From UBA6623 sp965238125 (GTDB lineage: Bacteria; Acidobacteriota; Terriglobia; Bryobacterales; UBA6623): a stretch of 64,000 nucleotides of DNA. The notes beneath the pieces are model-generated. The model saw nothing but the letters and a program-made list of their open reading frames with translations. It searched no databases and was not told the origin of the DNA. Positions 17,702 to 26,167 of the stretch are shown piece after piece. Position 1 is the first letter of the stretch. Each line of letters starts with the position of its first letter. The stretch is taken from the NCBI GenBank assembly GCA_965238125.1, contig OZ250179.1, positions 3,224,001-3,288,000 on the forward strand, written 5' to 3'. The translations under genes were made by a program, and so were the position numbers.

Positions 17702-18301
17702 ATGACTTCAACTTCGGGGGAAATCCGGGTATTGTGCGCGGGTGGCAGCGTGCGGCCGGGAAACCAAACCGCCAAGGCTCTGGCGTACGTCGCGGACGAG
17801 ATCCGGTCGCGCGGTGACGTCACGGTCGAGATCATCGACCCGGCACAGCTACAGATGCCGCTGCCGGGCACGGCGCGTGATCGCTCGGTCATGGAAGCGT
17901 TGCAGGCGAAGGTGACCGCGGCGACCGGGGTTATCTTGGCAACACCGGAGTACCACGGCAGCTACAGCAGCGTGATCAAGCTTTTCATCGAGCAGTTGGG
18001 GTATCCGTCGGTTCTGAGCGGAAAACCGGTTGCATTGCTCGGGGTCGCCGCCGGTGCGATCGGGGCAATCAAGTCGCTGGAACACCTTCGCAGCGTCTGT
18101 TCGCATGTCGGGGCAATAGTGTTGCCGGGACCGGTGTCGATCGCCGGCGTCCACAAAGTATTCGACGAGCAGGGCGTTTGCTTGGACCCTTCGATCGAGA
18201 AGAGATTGCGAGCGCTGGGGACGAACCTCGTCGATTACATCCACGACCAGATTTGCCCGCGAGTTGCCTTGGAGCAGATGGTGCGGGAGCGCGAGAAGTA
18301 G
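17702..18301 (+). CDS. NADPH-dependent FMN reductase-family flavoprotein
   Basis: A 199-residue flavodoxin-like protein with the FMN-phosphate loop GGSVRPGNQTAKAL near residues 14-27. The substrate-side segment ILATPEYHGSYSSVIKLFIE is the hallmark (T-P-E-Y) of this reductase/chromate-quinone reductase family. A strong ribosome-binding site GGGAGGA lies 6 bases before the ATG. It likely uses NAD(P)H to reduce flavin, quinones or azo compounds in the cytoplasm. It follows the VOC protein on the same strand and ends about 100 bp before the DciA-like gene. Confidence 0.85.
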   Translation: MTSTSGEIRVLCAGGSVRPGNQTAKALAYVADEIRSRGDVTVEIIDPAQLQMPLPGTARDRSVMEALQAKVTAATGVILATPEYHGSYSSVIKLFIEQLGYPSVLSGKPVALLGVAAGAIGAIKSLEHLRSVCSHVGAIVLPGPVSIAGVHKVFDEQGVCLDPSIEKRLRALGTNLVDYIHDQICPRVALEQMVREREK

Positions 18302-18408
18302 CGCCCGCAGCGCAGGCCGTGCTTCAGGCGGTTCGGCGGTTCGGGCGGGTCGAGGGCGGCCGGCCGCGCGCGTGATAGAATAGACGCTTCCTTAGCAGCT
18401 TCGAGGCA

Positions 18409-18831
18409 TTGGTTTTGGACTCCATTCGAGAGATTCTTCCGGATGCATTTCGCCGTGAGCGCGGTTTCGCGGCGGAAGAAACCGAGCAGCTCGCCTGCGC
18501 CTGCTGGGCGGCGGCGGTGGGCCCGCGCATCGCCGCGAATACGCGGCCGATACGGCTGTTGAGTAAGCGGCTCATTGTCGATGTGGAGGGCCAGGCTTGG
18601 CGGCGCGAATTGGCGTCGATGAGCCGTAGAATCGCCGCCAAGGTCAATCGCGCCATGGGATCGGACCTGATCGAGGATGTCGATTTTCGTGTCGCTGTTC
18701 CAAACCGCCGCGGGCCGGGGCGCGCGGAGTCAACCGCCGGCCAAGTGCGCAACGATGAAGCCGCCGGCATCGGCGACCCGAACCTGCGCCGCCTCTACCG
18801 GCGCTCGAAAAAGAAGGCGTTAGCAAAGTGA
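18409..18831 (+). CDS. DUF721/DciA-like protein
   Basis: The N-terminal 100 residues fit the DUF721/DciA family: ACACWAAAVGPRIAANTRPI, then RLIVDVEGQAWRRELASMS (the family's typical V-x-VxSxxWaqeL region). DciA loads replicative helicase in most bacteria that lack DnaC. Whether this copy does so is not shown. The start is TTG at 18409; TTG 18415 is an alternative. The stop overlaps the gatC start by four bases (GTGA), so they are coupled. Confidence 0.7.
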   Translation: MVLDSIREILPDAFRRERGFAAEETEQLACACWAAAVGPRIAANTRPIRLLSKRLIVDVEGQAWRRELASMSRRIAAKVNRAMGSDLIEDVDFRVAVPNRRGPGRAESTAGQVRNDEAAGIGDPNLRRLYRRSKKKALAK

Positions 18832-19127
18832 AAATCACCGAAAAGGAAGTTCGGTATATCGCCGACCTCGGGAATTTGACGTTGACCGAGGACGAAGTGC
18901 ACAAGTATGCCGCCGACTTGGAAGAGATTCTGACCTACGTGGAGAAGCTCGACGAACTGGATACCTCCGAAGTCGAGCCGATGGCGCAGGTGATCTACGC
19001 GGGGACCGAGACGTCGACGTTGCGGGCGGACGAACCCCGCGAGAGCTTCGACCGAGATGTCGTGCTGCGTTCGGCGCCGCAGTCGGGCGCGGGGCAGTTT
19101 AAGGTTCCGCGCGTCATCGAGCGCTAG
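18828..19127 (+). CDS. gatC: Aspartyl/glutamyl-tRNA amidotransferase subunit C
   Basis: A full-length 99-residue GatC: VRYIADLGNLTLTEDEVHKY, the EEILTYVEKLDELDTSEVEP helix-turn region and LRADEPRESFDRDVVLRSAP. GatC belts together GatA and GatB in the GatCAB complex that amidates misacylated Glu-tRNA(Gln)/Asp-tRNA(Asn). It starts at GTG 18828, overlapping the DciA-like stop. gatA follows after a 300-bp gap occupied by a palindromic element, an unusual separation for this operon; gatB is not in the window. Confidence 0.95.
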   Translation: MKITEKEVRYIADLGNLTLTEDEVHKYAADLEEILTYVEKLDELDTSEVEPMAQVIYAGTETSTLRADEPRESFDRDVVLRSAPQSGAGQFKVPRVIER

Positions 19128-19128
19128 C

Positions 19129-19317
19129 CCGCTTTTCTCACCGCGTGGCGAGGCAAAGTGCACGAAAGGTCTGTCAGTACGAGGCGCGCGCCGCTTGGCG
19201 CCCATTTCTTAAGCAAAGAGGCGTACTTGAACAGTACGGTGAGCACGGCGAGCAAGCGCAACGAAGTAATGGCGGGCCTATCGTGTGCTTTGCTCGTCAG
19301 GCGGTGAGAAATGCGGG
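19129..19317. repeat. Palindromic element with about 40-bp imperfect inverted repeats between gatC and gatA
   Basis: CCCGCTTTTCTCACCGCGTG...CAAAGTGCACGAAA (19129-19168) is the inverted, roughly 85%-matching counterpart of TATCGTGTGCTTTGCTCGTC...GAGAAATGCGGG (19279-19317). The 110-bp interior has no gene. The layout is that of a small MITE or palindromic unit that landed in the gatCA operon. Bases 19318-19430 hold only leader sequence. Confidence 0.6.
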
Positions 19318-19430
19318 CTAGGGCGGCGGCGGAACAAACATTTCGTCTTGCCTCGATCCTTCCGTCGGAGGCAGCGGACCCTGCCCCCAATAGATAGCCA
19401 TGCGCCCTGCCGGCGCGGCGCCCGCCAACG

Positions 19431-20879
19431 ATGGAAAACTACAAACAGCTCACAATCGACGCCGTGCACGCGGGATTGACCGCCGGCACCTTCAGCGCGA
19501 CGGAACTGGCGCGGGAAGCGCTGCGAGTCGCCGAAGGCGAGAACGAGAAGTACGGCGCCTTTCTCCATTTTTCGCCCGAACAAGCGATCGCCGCTGCCGA
19601 GCGCGTGGACGCCGATCTGGCGGCGGGGAAACCGCTCGGGAAATTGGCCGGCGTGCCGATTGCCGTCAAAGACATCATTCTCACCGAAGGCCTGAAGACG
19701 ACTTGCGCATCGCGGTTGCTCGAGAACTACGTCGCTCCCTATGACGCGACGGCGGTCGCGCGCATCAAGGAAGCGGGCGCGGTCATCATCGGCAAGACGA
19801 ACTGTGACGAATTCGCGATGGGATCGTCGAGCGAGAACTCGGCGTTCTTTCCGGTCAGAAACCCGGTCGCTCCCGACCATGTACCGGGAGGCTCGAGCGG
19901 CGGGTCGGCCGCGGCGGTCGCCGGCGGTTTCGCGCCCGTCTCACTCGGCTCCGACACCGGGGGCTCTATCCGGCAACCGGCGTCATTTTGCGGAGTGGTC
20001 GGCGTGCTCCCCACCTACGGCCGTGTCTCTCGCTACGGCTTGACGGCCTTCGCCAGCTCGCTCGATCACATCGGGCCGTTTTCGCGGACGGTGAAGGATT
20101 CGGCGACGCTTCTGGAAGTGATTTCCGGCCGTGACCCGATGGACGCCACCTCGGCGGCGGCGCCGGTCGATGATTACGCCGCCGCGTTGAGCGGCGATGT
20201 CAAGGGGCTGAAGATCGGCGTACCGAAGGAATACTTCGGCGACGGCCTGGATGCGGAAGTCGGCGGGCGTATTGAACACGGGCTCGACGTTCTCAACAAA
20301 CTGGGCTGCGAGATCGTCGACATCAGCCTGCCCAACACCGAGTATGCCATCGCCTCGTACTATTTGATTTGCACCGCCGAGGCCAGCGCCAACCTGGCCC
20401 GTTATGACGGAGTGCGCTACACCACACGCGCGAAGGACGCGGAGAGCCTGGATCAGATGTACCGCAACACGCGGGGCGAGGGATTCGGGGCCGAGGTCAA
20501 GCGCCGCATCATTTTGGGCACGTATGTTCTCAGCGCGGGTTACTACGACGCCTACTATTTGAAGGCGCAGAAAGTGCGTGCTCTGATTGCCGCCGGCTTC
20601 ACCAAGGCTTTTGAACAAGTGGATGCGATCGTGACGCCGGTATCGCCCTTCACGGCTTTCAAGTTGGGAGAGAAGACGGCTGATCCGCTGGAAATGTATC
20701 TCTCCGACATCTATACGATCACGGCCAGCCTGGCGGGTATCGCGGGCGTAAGCGTTCCCTGCGGCGCCTCGTCGGAGGGGCTGCCGGTGGGCATGCAAAT
20801 TCTGACGAGCCATTTCGAGGAAGCGAAGATGCTGCGGGTTGCCGACGCTTTCGAGAAGGCGGGGGGGTTCGCGGGGTAG
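19431..20879 (+). CDS. gatA: Aspartyl/glutamyl-tRNA amidotransferase subunit A
   Basis: A 482-residue amidase-signature enzyme with the complete catalytic triad: K80 in PIAVKD, S155 (cis-Ser) in VPGGSSGGSAAAV and nucleophile S179 in DTGGSIRQP. It releases ammonia from glutamine for the GatB subunit during transamidation of Glu-tRNA(Gln). Length and motifs are standard from MENYKQLTI to the end. No clear Shine-Dalgarno precedes the ATG, and the upstream gap contains a palindromic element, so expression may depend on read-through from gatC. Confidence 0.95.
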   Translation: MENYKQLTIDAVHAGLTAGTFSATELAREALRVAEGENEKYGAFLHFSPEQAIAAAERVDADLAAGKPLGKLAGVPIAVKDIILTEGLKTTCASRLLENYVAPYDATAVARIKEAGAVIIGKTNCDEFAMGSSSENSAFFPVRNPVAPDHVPGGSSGGSAAAVAGGFAPVSLGSDTGGSIRQPASFCGVVGVLPTYGRVSRYGLTAFASSLDHIGPFSRTVKDSATLLEVISGRDPMDATSAAAPVDDYAAALSGDVKGLKIGVPKEYFGDGLDAEVGGRIEHGLDVLNKLGCEIVDISLPNTEYAIASYYLICTAEASANLARYDGVRYTTRAKDAESLDQMYRNTRGEGFGAEVKRRIILGTYVLSAGYYDAYYLKAQKVRALIAAGFTKAFEQVDAIVTPVSPFTAFKLGEKTADPLEMYLSDIYTITASLAGIAGVSVPCGASSEGLPVGMQILTSHFEEAKMLRVADAFEKAGGFAG

Positions 20880-21123
20880 CAGCCCGCGGGAAGATTGTGT
20901 TCGGACGAAAAAGCGGGACTGCCGGTGGATCTTGTGAACCCGCGGGATTCATAGCAGCGGACTGGACTCTTTTTCGCTGATATCCGCCCGGGGCGACGAT
21001 TCCAGACTTTTCGGGCCGGGCCCGTCGCTTACGCTCTGGGCTTCCATGAGAGGTGGGTCGCTTGTCAAGGGCGGTCGTTGGGAGGCGTTGGTCGGTTTGT
21101 CGGATCCGGCCCGGGTCCTCATG

Positions 21124-21284
21124 CCTTGCGGCGCGTTGAGGACCGGGCTTCCATTCGCAGTGTTATCGGTCTCGTTGTTGACCTCTGCTGGTTGGGGTCC
21201 GGTCTTTCGGCGCTGCTCTCTCTGTTGCGGCTTCGACCCATCCTCGAAAGAATCGGCCTGCCTGCCCAGAGCCCGCAGTCACCG
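21124..21284 (-). ncRNA. Candidate bridge RNA in the 3' non-coding end (copy 1)
   Basis: This is the counterpart of 43840-44000 in the second copy and appears identical in sequence. See that entry for structure and guide-like segments. Orientation is the same as the transposase. No promoter was identified, so transcription is inferred. Confidence 0.35.
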
Positions 21285-21458
21285 TGACACGATCTCGATT
21301 CTCCGCCGCGGCCTCGCTTCGTCCGCCCAATCCCCTACTCCCTTCCTTTCAACAGGAATCTTCTTGCCGCCGAGTCCCCGTTAGGGGGCTCGCGGATGTC
21401 CTCATCACGTTGCTTCATCCGAAACCGTTGCCGCCGACTGCGCCTCATCGTCCCTGCC

Positions 21459-22655
21459 TTATGGGGAAACCGTTTCCGTCAGCCCGTGCAGCGGATCGTA
21501 GTTTTCTTGTTTCACCCACAACACATGCATCAGCACCGCCAACTTGCGCGCCACCGCCACCACCGCCCGCTTCTTCGCATGTCCTCCGCCGCGCGCCGCC
21601 AAACCCAAACCCCAGCGCCTGAGCGTGGAGTCGGTCCCGAACGGCCCCAGCACCCAGTGCGCGCACTGAATCAACGTCCGCCGCAGCAGCGGATCTCCCG
21701 ATTTCGTCACGCCCAGCCGCAGTGACCGCTCGCCCGATTGGCGTTGCTTGGGACGCAGCCCCACCAGCGCGCCGACCTGCCGCGAACGCTTCACGCGGCC
21801 CGGGTCGTTGTCGAGCGCCAACACGAACGTCAACGCCGTCAGCGGCCCCACCCCTCCGATCGTTCGCAGCCGCTCGACCGCTGCGTATTGCTTGCCCAAC
21901 GCGACGATTTGTTTGTCATATTCGCGGATCGTCGCGCCGAGGCTTTCGATTTGTGTCGCCACCCCCAACAACGCCGCGTGCAACACCTCGGGGCAGGCCT
22001 CCCGGACGCGCTCGACCCATTGGTTCTGGGCGCATCGGCCCAAGCGGATGCCGTGCGACTTCGCCATGCCGCGCAAACTCCCTTTCAATTTCGTGCGGCA
22101 CTCGAGCACGGCCTCGCGCGCCCGCAACAACGTGCGTTGTTGTTCGGTCTCGAGCTTGCGCGGCGCGACGGGATTCAACAGGGCCGGGTTGGTGCGTCCC
22201 AGCTCGGCCAACCAATAGGCGTCGTTGCGGTCGTTTTTCGAGTCGGATTGGCTGATTAAACGCAATTGCCGCGCGTCGGCGACGAGCACGTCGTGGGCGA
22301 GGGCGGCCAGGCGGCGGCGAATCCAGTTGCTGTGGCTGCCGGTTTCGATCACAATGCGCAGCCGCGGCCAACGGCGGAACCAGCGATCCAAGACCTCCGG
22401 GCGGGTGGGGACTTGGCATTCCTCGAGGCTTTCGCCGGCGAGGTCGGTGAGCCGTACGAAGCAACGTTTGTCGCCGATGTCGACGCCGGCGACGGCGCAA
22501 ATTTCGTTGTCTTTTTGCATCTGGATGCGTTGTTGCGCCAACTGTTGTTCGAGCTGGGTGAGTTGGTGGGTCTTCGCTTGTGAGCTGTCGGCTTTCTTGG
22601 TTTGGTGTTTGTCGGTTTGGTTCTTGTCGGTCTGTTGTTTGCTATTCTTCTTCAT
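21459..22655 (-). CDS. IS110/IS1111-family transposase (copy 1)
   Basis: The start is ATG at 22655 (MKKNSKQQTDKNQTDK), preceded by AAAAGGAGG. A Lys/Gln-rich leader leads to the N-terminal RuvC-like DEDD domain: AVAGVDIGDKRCFVR, IVIETGSHSNW, SDSKNDRNDAYWLAELGR. The C-terminal transposase_20 domain contains RTIGGVGPLTALTF and VGALVGLRPKQRQSGE with the candidate serine. Length 398 residues. It differs from copy 2 by at least one residue (KTHQLTQ versus KARQLTQ). These enzymes recombine via a circular intermediate guided by a bridge RNA. Confidence 0.95.
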   Translation of the reverse strand: MKKNSKQQTDKNQTDKHQTKKADSSQAKTHQLTQLEQQLAQQRIQMQKDNEICAVAGVDIGDKRCFVRLTDLAGESLEECQVPTRPEVLDRWFRRWPRLRIVIETGSHSNWIRRRLAALAHDVLVADARQLRLISQSDSKNDRNDAYWLAELGRTNPALLNPVAPRKLETEQQRTLLRAREAVLECRTKLKGSLRGMAKSHGIRLGRCAQNQWVERVREACPEVLHAALLGVATQIESLGATIREYDKQIVALGKQYAAVERLRTIGGVGPLTALTFVLALDNDPGRVKRSRQVGALVGLRPKQRQSGERSLRLGVTKSGDPLLRRTLIQCAHWVLGPFGTDSTLRRWGLGLAARGGGHAKKRAVVAVARKLAVLMHVLWVKQENYDPLHGLTETVSP

Positions 22656-22797
22656 GGCTGGTCGCCTCCTTTTCAAAAATCCATTGCACCTCCCTTGTGG
22701 AGAAGTGCGCTGCTGCCGGTAGCCTACCGCTTCCCGGCTCCAAGCGACCAGCCTCTCATCCCATCTCTGTTTCTTCATCGCGAACGTTTTTGATTTG

Positions 22798-23277
22798 ATG
22801 CTGGAATCTACTGACAGGAAGGCCGGCGGGGGGTTGCCGGTCGGCGCGGTGGTCTTCGTGCTGGCGGCTATCGCGGGCCTGGCGGGCGCGTATTTCGTTT
22901 ACCAAGATTGGATGGACCGTGCGCCCTTGATCCCGCAGCTGACCGAGGAAGCGAAAGCCTACCTGCCCCATCTGGAGCTAAGCGACGTCGATATGACCGC
23001 GGAGGAAAGCTTTCTCGAACAAACCATCGTTGCGATCGAGGGCAAACTCACCAACCAGGGAACTCGCGCACTGCGTGCCGTCGATATTCACTGCGTCTTT
23101 CGCGAGCCTTACGGAGAAGAGGTCGGTCGCGAGTTCGTGAGGATCGTTGGTCGGCGGGGGAATGATCTGCCGCCGGGGGAGACGCGGTCTTTTCGACTGG
23201 CCTTTGACGACGTTGCCCTGGAATGGAACCAGGTGTTGCCGGATCTGTACATCGCTCAGGTGGTTTTCGCGGAGTAG
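22798..23277 (+). CDS. Single-pass membrane protein, FxLYD/DUF2393-like
   Basis: The protein has a short cytoplasmic N-terminus, one transmembrane helix (about residues 15-38, VGAVVFVLAAIAGLAGAYFV) and an extracytoplasmic beta domain. That domain (AIEGKLTNQGTRALRAVDIH, then a DLPPGETRSFRLAFD loop) resembles FxLYD/DUF2393 domains, from memory. A TTG at 22795 could also start it. Only 31 bp separate the ATG from an IS1111-like element and no ribosome-binding site is visible, so the native 5' region may have been displaced. Confidence 0.65.
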   Translation: MLESTDRKAGGGLPVGAVVFVLAAIAGLAGAYFVYQDWMDRAPLIPQLTEEAKAYLPHLELSDVDMTAEESFLEQTIVAIEGKLTNQGTRALRAVDIHCVFREPYGEEVGREFVRIVGRRGNDLPPGETRSFRLAFDDVALEWNQVLPDLYIAQVVFAE

Positions 23278-23349
23278 GCGCCACCGGCCGCGCGCAAGCC
23301 GTACACGCTGACGCACGCTGACACCGTTCAGCGCGAAGGATGGAGGGCG

Positions 23350-23380
23350 GACCCGTCGCTTGCGCTCCGGGCTCTGTATC
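23350..23380 (-). repeat. Dispersed repeat, second unoccupied IS1111-like target site
   Basis: GACCCGTCGCTTGCGCTCCG followed by GGCTCTGTATC is the best match to the site rebuilt at the copy-2 insertion, differing at two positions. It lies between two convergent genes. Confidence 0.75.
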
Positions 23381-23414
23381 GGCGCTATGAAAGCCTGGAG
23401 CCCTTTAGGCCTCT

Positions 23415-24341
23415 TCATTTCATGTGGTTCATTTTGCCGACGATCGTTTCGACCAGGTCGTAGGGGTTTTCGCGGCCTTCGGCTATCTCGATTGCCATCC
23501 GCTCGAGACTGGAATCGTCAACCCGCCCCAACACTCGCTCGGCCAGTCTCTGTTTCACCATCTCGACGAGCCGCTCTTTCCACCCGGCGGCGACACGGGC
23601 GGGGGAATCAGGCAAGGAGTTCAAGGCGCCCAGGAGCTTGTCGACGCCCACGTCTTCGACAGCAACCGTGCGAACGATCGGGGGCCGGGGCTGATCTTCG
23701 GGCAGCAACGCCAACAGGGCTTCGAGCTGCCCTTGAATGCGATCGGCGCCGGGCTGGTCTGACTTGTTGATGACAAAAACGTCGGCGATTTCCATGACGC
23801 CGGCCTTCATGGTTTGGACGTCGTCGCCCATCGCCGGGGTAAGCACCAAGGCGACTCGGGACGCCCATCTAACGATGTCGATTTCCGCCTGCCCGACGCC
23901 GACGGTTTCGATCAGGACCACATCACGACCGGAGGCCTCGAGCGCGGTGACAACGTCGGCGGCCGCCGGGGCGAGTCCGCCCAACACTCCGCGTGTCGCC
24001 ATCGAACGGACGAACACCCCGGCATCGGCGTGGTGCGACTGCATGCGGACGCGATCGCCGAGAATCGAGCCTCCCGTATAGGGGCTGGTGGGATCGACGG
24101 CGACAATCGCCACCGTGCGGCCTTGGCGGCGCAGGTGGGCCGCGAGTTGGTTGACCAGAGTGCTCTTGCCGGCGCCCGGGGCTCCGGTGACACCGATGCG
24201 CAGGGCCTTACCCGAATAGGGAAACAGTGCCTTAAGGAGTGCTTCGGCCCGTGGGCCGTGGTTTTCGATTTCCGTCAGGGCACGGGCGAGCGGGCGCGCT
24301 TCCCCGCCCCGGATTTGTTCCACCCACTGGTCCAACTCCAC
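23415..24341 (-). CDS. meaB: Methylmalonyl-CoA mutase-associated GTPase MeaB
   Basis: A G3E-family GTPase of 308 residues: Walker A GVTGAPGAGKST (about residues 49-60), the VAVDPTSPYTGGSILGDRVR switch region specific to MeaB/ArgK, ETVGVGQAEIDI, and the base motif NKSD. MeaB protects and reloads adenosylcobalamin in methylmalonyl-CoA mutase. The GTG start at 24341 is 12 bp downstream of the acyl-CoA dehydrogenase stop, so the two form an operon for odd-chain or branched acyl-CoA breakdown. The mutase itself is not in this window. Confidence 0.95.
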   Translation of the reverse strand: MELDQWVEQIRGGEARPLARALTEIENHGPRAEALLKALFPYSGKALRIGVTGAPGAGKSTLVNQLAAHLRRQGRTVAIVAVDPTSPYTGGSILGDRVRMQSHHADAGVFVRSMATRGVLGGLAPAAADVVTALEASGRDVVLIETVGVGQAEIDIVRWASRVALVLTPAMGDDVQTMKAGVMEIADVFVINKSDQPGADRIQGQLEALLALLPEDQPRPPIVRTVAVEDVGVDKLLGALNSLPDSPARVAAGWKERLVEMVKQRLAERVLGRVDDSSLERMAIEIAEGRENPYDLVETIVGKMNHMK

Positions 24342-24353
24342 CGTTCCAGCATC

Positions 24354-25496
24354 TCAGGTTTTGAGAATCTCGCGGGCGATGATGTTGCGCTGAATTTCGC
24401 TGGTGCCTTCCCCGATGGTCAGCATTTTGACGTCACGGTAGAACTTTTCGACCGGATAGTCCTTGATGAATCCGTAACCGCCGAAGATCTGCACCCCTTC
24501 GTTGGCGGCGCGGACGGCCATCTCGCTGGCATAGAGTTTGGCGATCGAGGACATTTTTGTGACCCGGCGACCTTGGTCAAGATGCCAACCGGCTTGGTAG
24601 GTAAGCAGACGGGCGGCTTCGATCTCAGTCGCCATGTCGGCCAGCTTGTGTTGGATCGCCTGAAACTCGGAGATCTTCCGGCCGAACTGTTCGCGTTGCC
24701 GGGCGTAGTTGAGGGACGCCTCGTAGGCGCCCTGCGCCAGCCCGACTGAAAGGGCGGAGATCGAGATTCGGCCTCCGTCGAGCGTTCTCATCGCGCCAGT
24801 GAAACCGCGACCGGGAGAGCCCAGAATCTGTTCGAGAGGCAGTTTGCAATTCTCGAAAATCACCTCGTTGGTGACACTCGCCCGCATGCCCAGCTTGTTC
24901 TCCTTGCGCCCGACTCGGAACCCTTCGGTCCCTTTTTCGATGACGAACGCTGAGATTCCTTTTTCGGCTTTGTCGGGATTGGTCACCGCCATCGCAACGC
25001 ATATGTCGGCGATTTGGGCGTTGGTCGTAAAGGTCTTCGAGCCGTTCAATAGCCAATGGTCTCCTTTGTTCTCGGCGCGACAGCGAGTGCCGGCAGCGTC
25101 AGAGCCCGCTTGCGATTCAGTGAGCGACCAGCAACCGATCCACTCGCCGGTCGAGAGCTTGGGAATATATTTGCGCCGTTGCTCGTCGCTGCCCATTATG
25201 TAGATATGGTTGGTACAGAGCGAGATTTGCGCGGCGACTAACAGGGCCACCGAGGGATCGACGCGGGCCAGCTCCTCGACCGCGATGGCGTACTCGATGT
25301 ATCCCATCCCGCTGCCGCCAAGGTCCTCGGGAAAGATGGTTCCGAACAGGCCCAGCTCGGCGACTTTGTGGATGATTTCGGGGGGGAAATCCTGGGCCTC
25401 GTCCCACTCCATGACATGGGGTCTTACCTCGGCTTCGGCGAACTCGCGCACCGACCGGCGGAGCGCCTCTTGCTCGGGAGTGAGCTCGAAATTCAT
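24354..25496 (-). CDS. Acyl-CoA dehydrogenase
   Basis: A standard 380-residue FAD-dependent acyl-CoA dehydrogenase. Visible motifs are CWSLTESQAGSDAAGTRC (flavin/substrate loop), GMRASVTNEVIFENCKLP, the ARQREQFGRKISEFQAIQHK helix and the catalytic-base region TIGEGTSEIQRNIIAREIL. The glutamate at IGEGTSE is the expected base for short/medium-chain enzymes. It introduces the alpha-beta double bond, passing electrons to ETF. Operon with meaB suggests short-chain, branched-chain or propionyl-CoA-linked substrates. Confidence 0.93.
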   Translation of the reverse strand: MNFELTPEQEALRRSVREFAEAEVRPHVMEWDEAQDFPPEIIHKVAELGLFGTIFPEDLGGSGMGYIEYAIAVEELARVDPSVALLVAAQISLCTNHIYIMGSDEQRRKYIPKLSTGEWIGCWSLTESQAGSDAAGTRCRAENKGDHWLLNGSKTFTTNAQIADICVAMAVTNPDKAEKGISAFVIEKGTEGFRVGRKENKLGMRASVTNEVIFENCKLPLEQILGSPGRGFTGAMRTLDGGRISISALSVGLAQGAYEASLNYARQREQFGRKISEFQAIQHKLADMATEIEAARLLTYQAGWHLDQGRRVTKMSSIAKLYASEMAVRAANEGVQIFGGYGFIKDYPVEKFYRDVKMLTIGEGTSEIQRNIIAREILKT

Positions 25497-25654
25497 GGCC
25501 CGTCTTATTGTCTCTTAATCGGAAAGCGGGGCCCTCGGCATCATGAAGCAAGCAGCCGAAGCAGCATACAGCGCGGTATCGGGCCGCGCTCTTCAGGACC
25601 CAGTGCAGTATTCGGAGAACCTGGCGGCACTCAAGGTAGGCGTTGGAAACCGGG

Positions 25655-25804
25655 TCAGAACTGCTTGCCCTTCAGCAGTCCCCAACCCATCAGAAACAAA
25701 CCGGAAATCATCATGATGACGCTGTAGTTCCGAGGCATAATATCTTGGTAGTAGAAGAAGCAGAAGACCCACGAGATGGTTACGAGTGATCCCAGTAAGA
25801 ACAT
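25655..25804 (-). CDS. Small two-helix membrane protein (49 residues)
   Basis: From ATG 25804 to TGA 25655 the minus strand encodes a 49-residue protein beginning MFLLGSLVTISWVFCFFYYQ and ending GLFLMGWGLLKGKQF. Two hydrophobic helices (about 2-19 and 28-44) flank a short polar loop (QDIMPRNYS). A weak GGCGGAC precedes the start. The composition is strongly protein-like, but I know no family for it. The gap from 25805 to 26167 holds nothing else I recognise. Confidence 0.55.
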   Translation of the reverse strand: MFLLGSLVTISWVFCFFYYQDIMPRNYSVIMMISGLFLMGWGLLKGKQF

Positions 25805-26167
25805 GTCCGCCGCCCCGGTTACTCATAATCATCGCCGCTAGGGCAGCTTGAGTCAAGTGTCACGGAGTGGATCTGCTCGACTCGACTCGGTACAGAGGTA
25901 CTCCAAGTTTGGAGCACTCAAGACCCTATCAATAGGTCTTTTCGTGTATCACACGACTTGCAAGCGACATGTCGACGCGATCGAACGGGGGCGCGCCGGA
26001 CGCCGTTCTTCGCAACACGAGACAAGCAATCTCGCTTGTTGAAAGGGTTTTCCTTGAACGCCGGCTGAGTGTCGCGCAATCGCCGGTGCGCTGGCGCGCC
26101 GGTGCTTACCGGGCCGCGGTCGGAGTGGTCCGGGAGACCCCGGCTAAGGCATTCCCCGCAGTGTCGC

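Larger units (their letters stand above)
21043..22766 (-). mobile_element. IS1111-like (IS110 family) element, copy 1 (1724 bp)
   Basis: Coordinates were set by aligning this copy with 42358-44081; both are exactly 1724 bp. Subterminal inverted repeats ATGAGAGGnnGGTCGCTTG lie 7 bp from the transposase-proximal 5' end and 3 bp from the other end, the asymmetry known for the IS1111 group. The flanks rebuild a dispersed repeat (CGCTCTGGGCT on one side, CTGTTTC on the other). It is inserted between gatA and the membrane protein at 22798. Confidence 0.9.

Noticed and set aside
21046..21720. Open frames in the IS1111-like 3' end (up to 137 codons)
   Set aside because: They read Arg/Pro/Ser-rich nonsense, differ between strands, and the region folds into RNA-like stem-loops instead.
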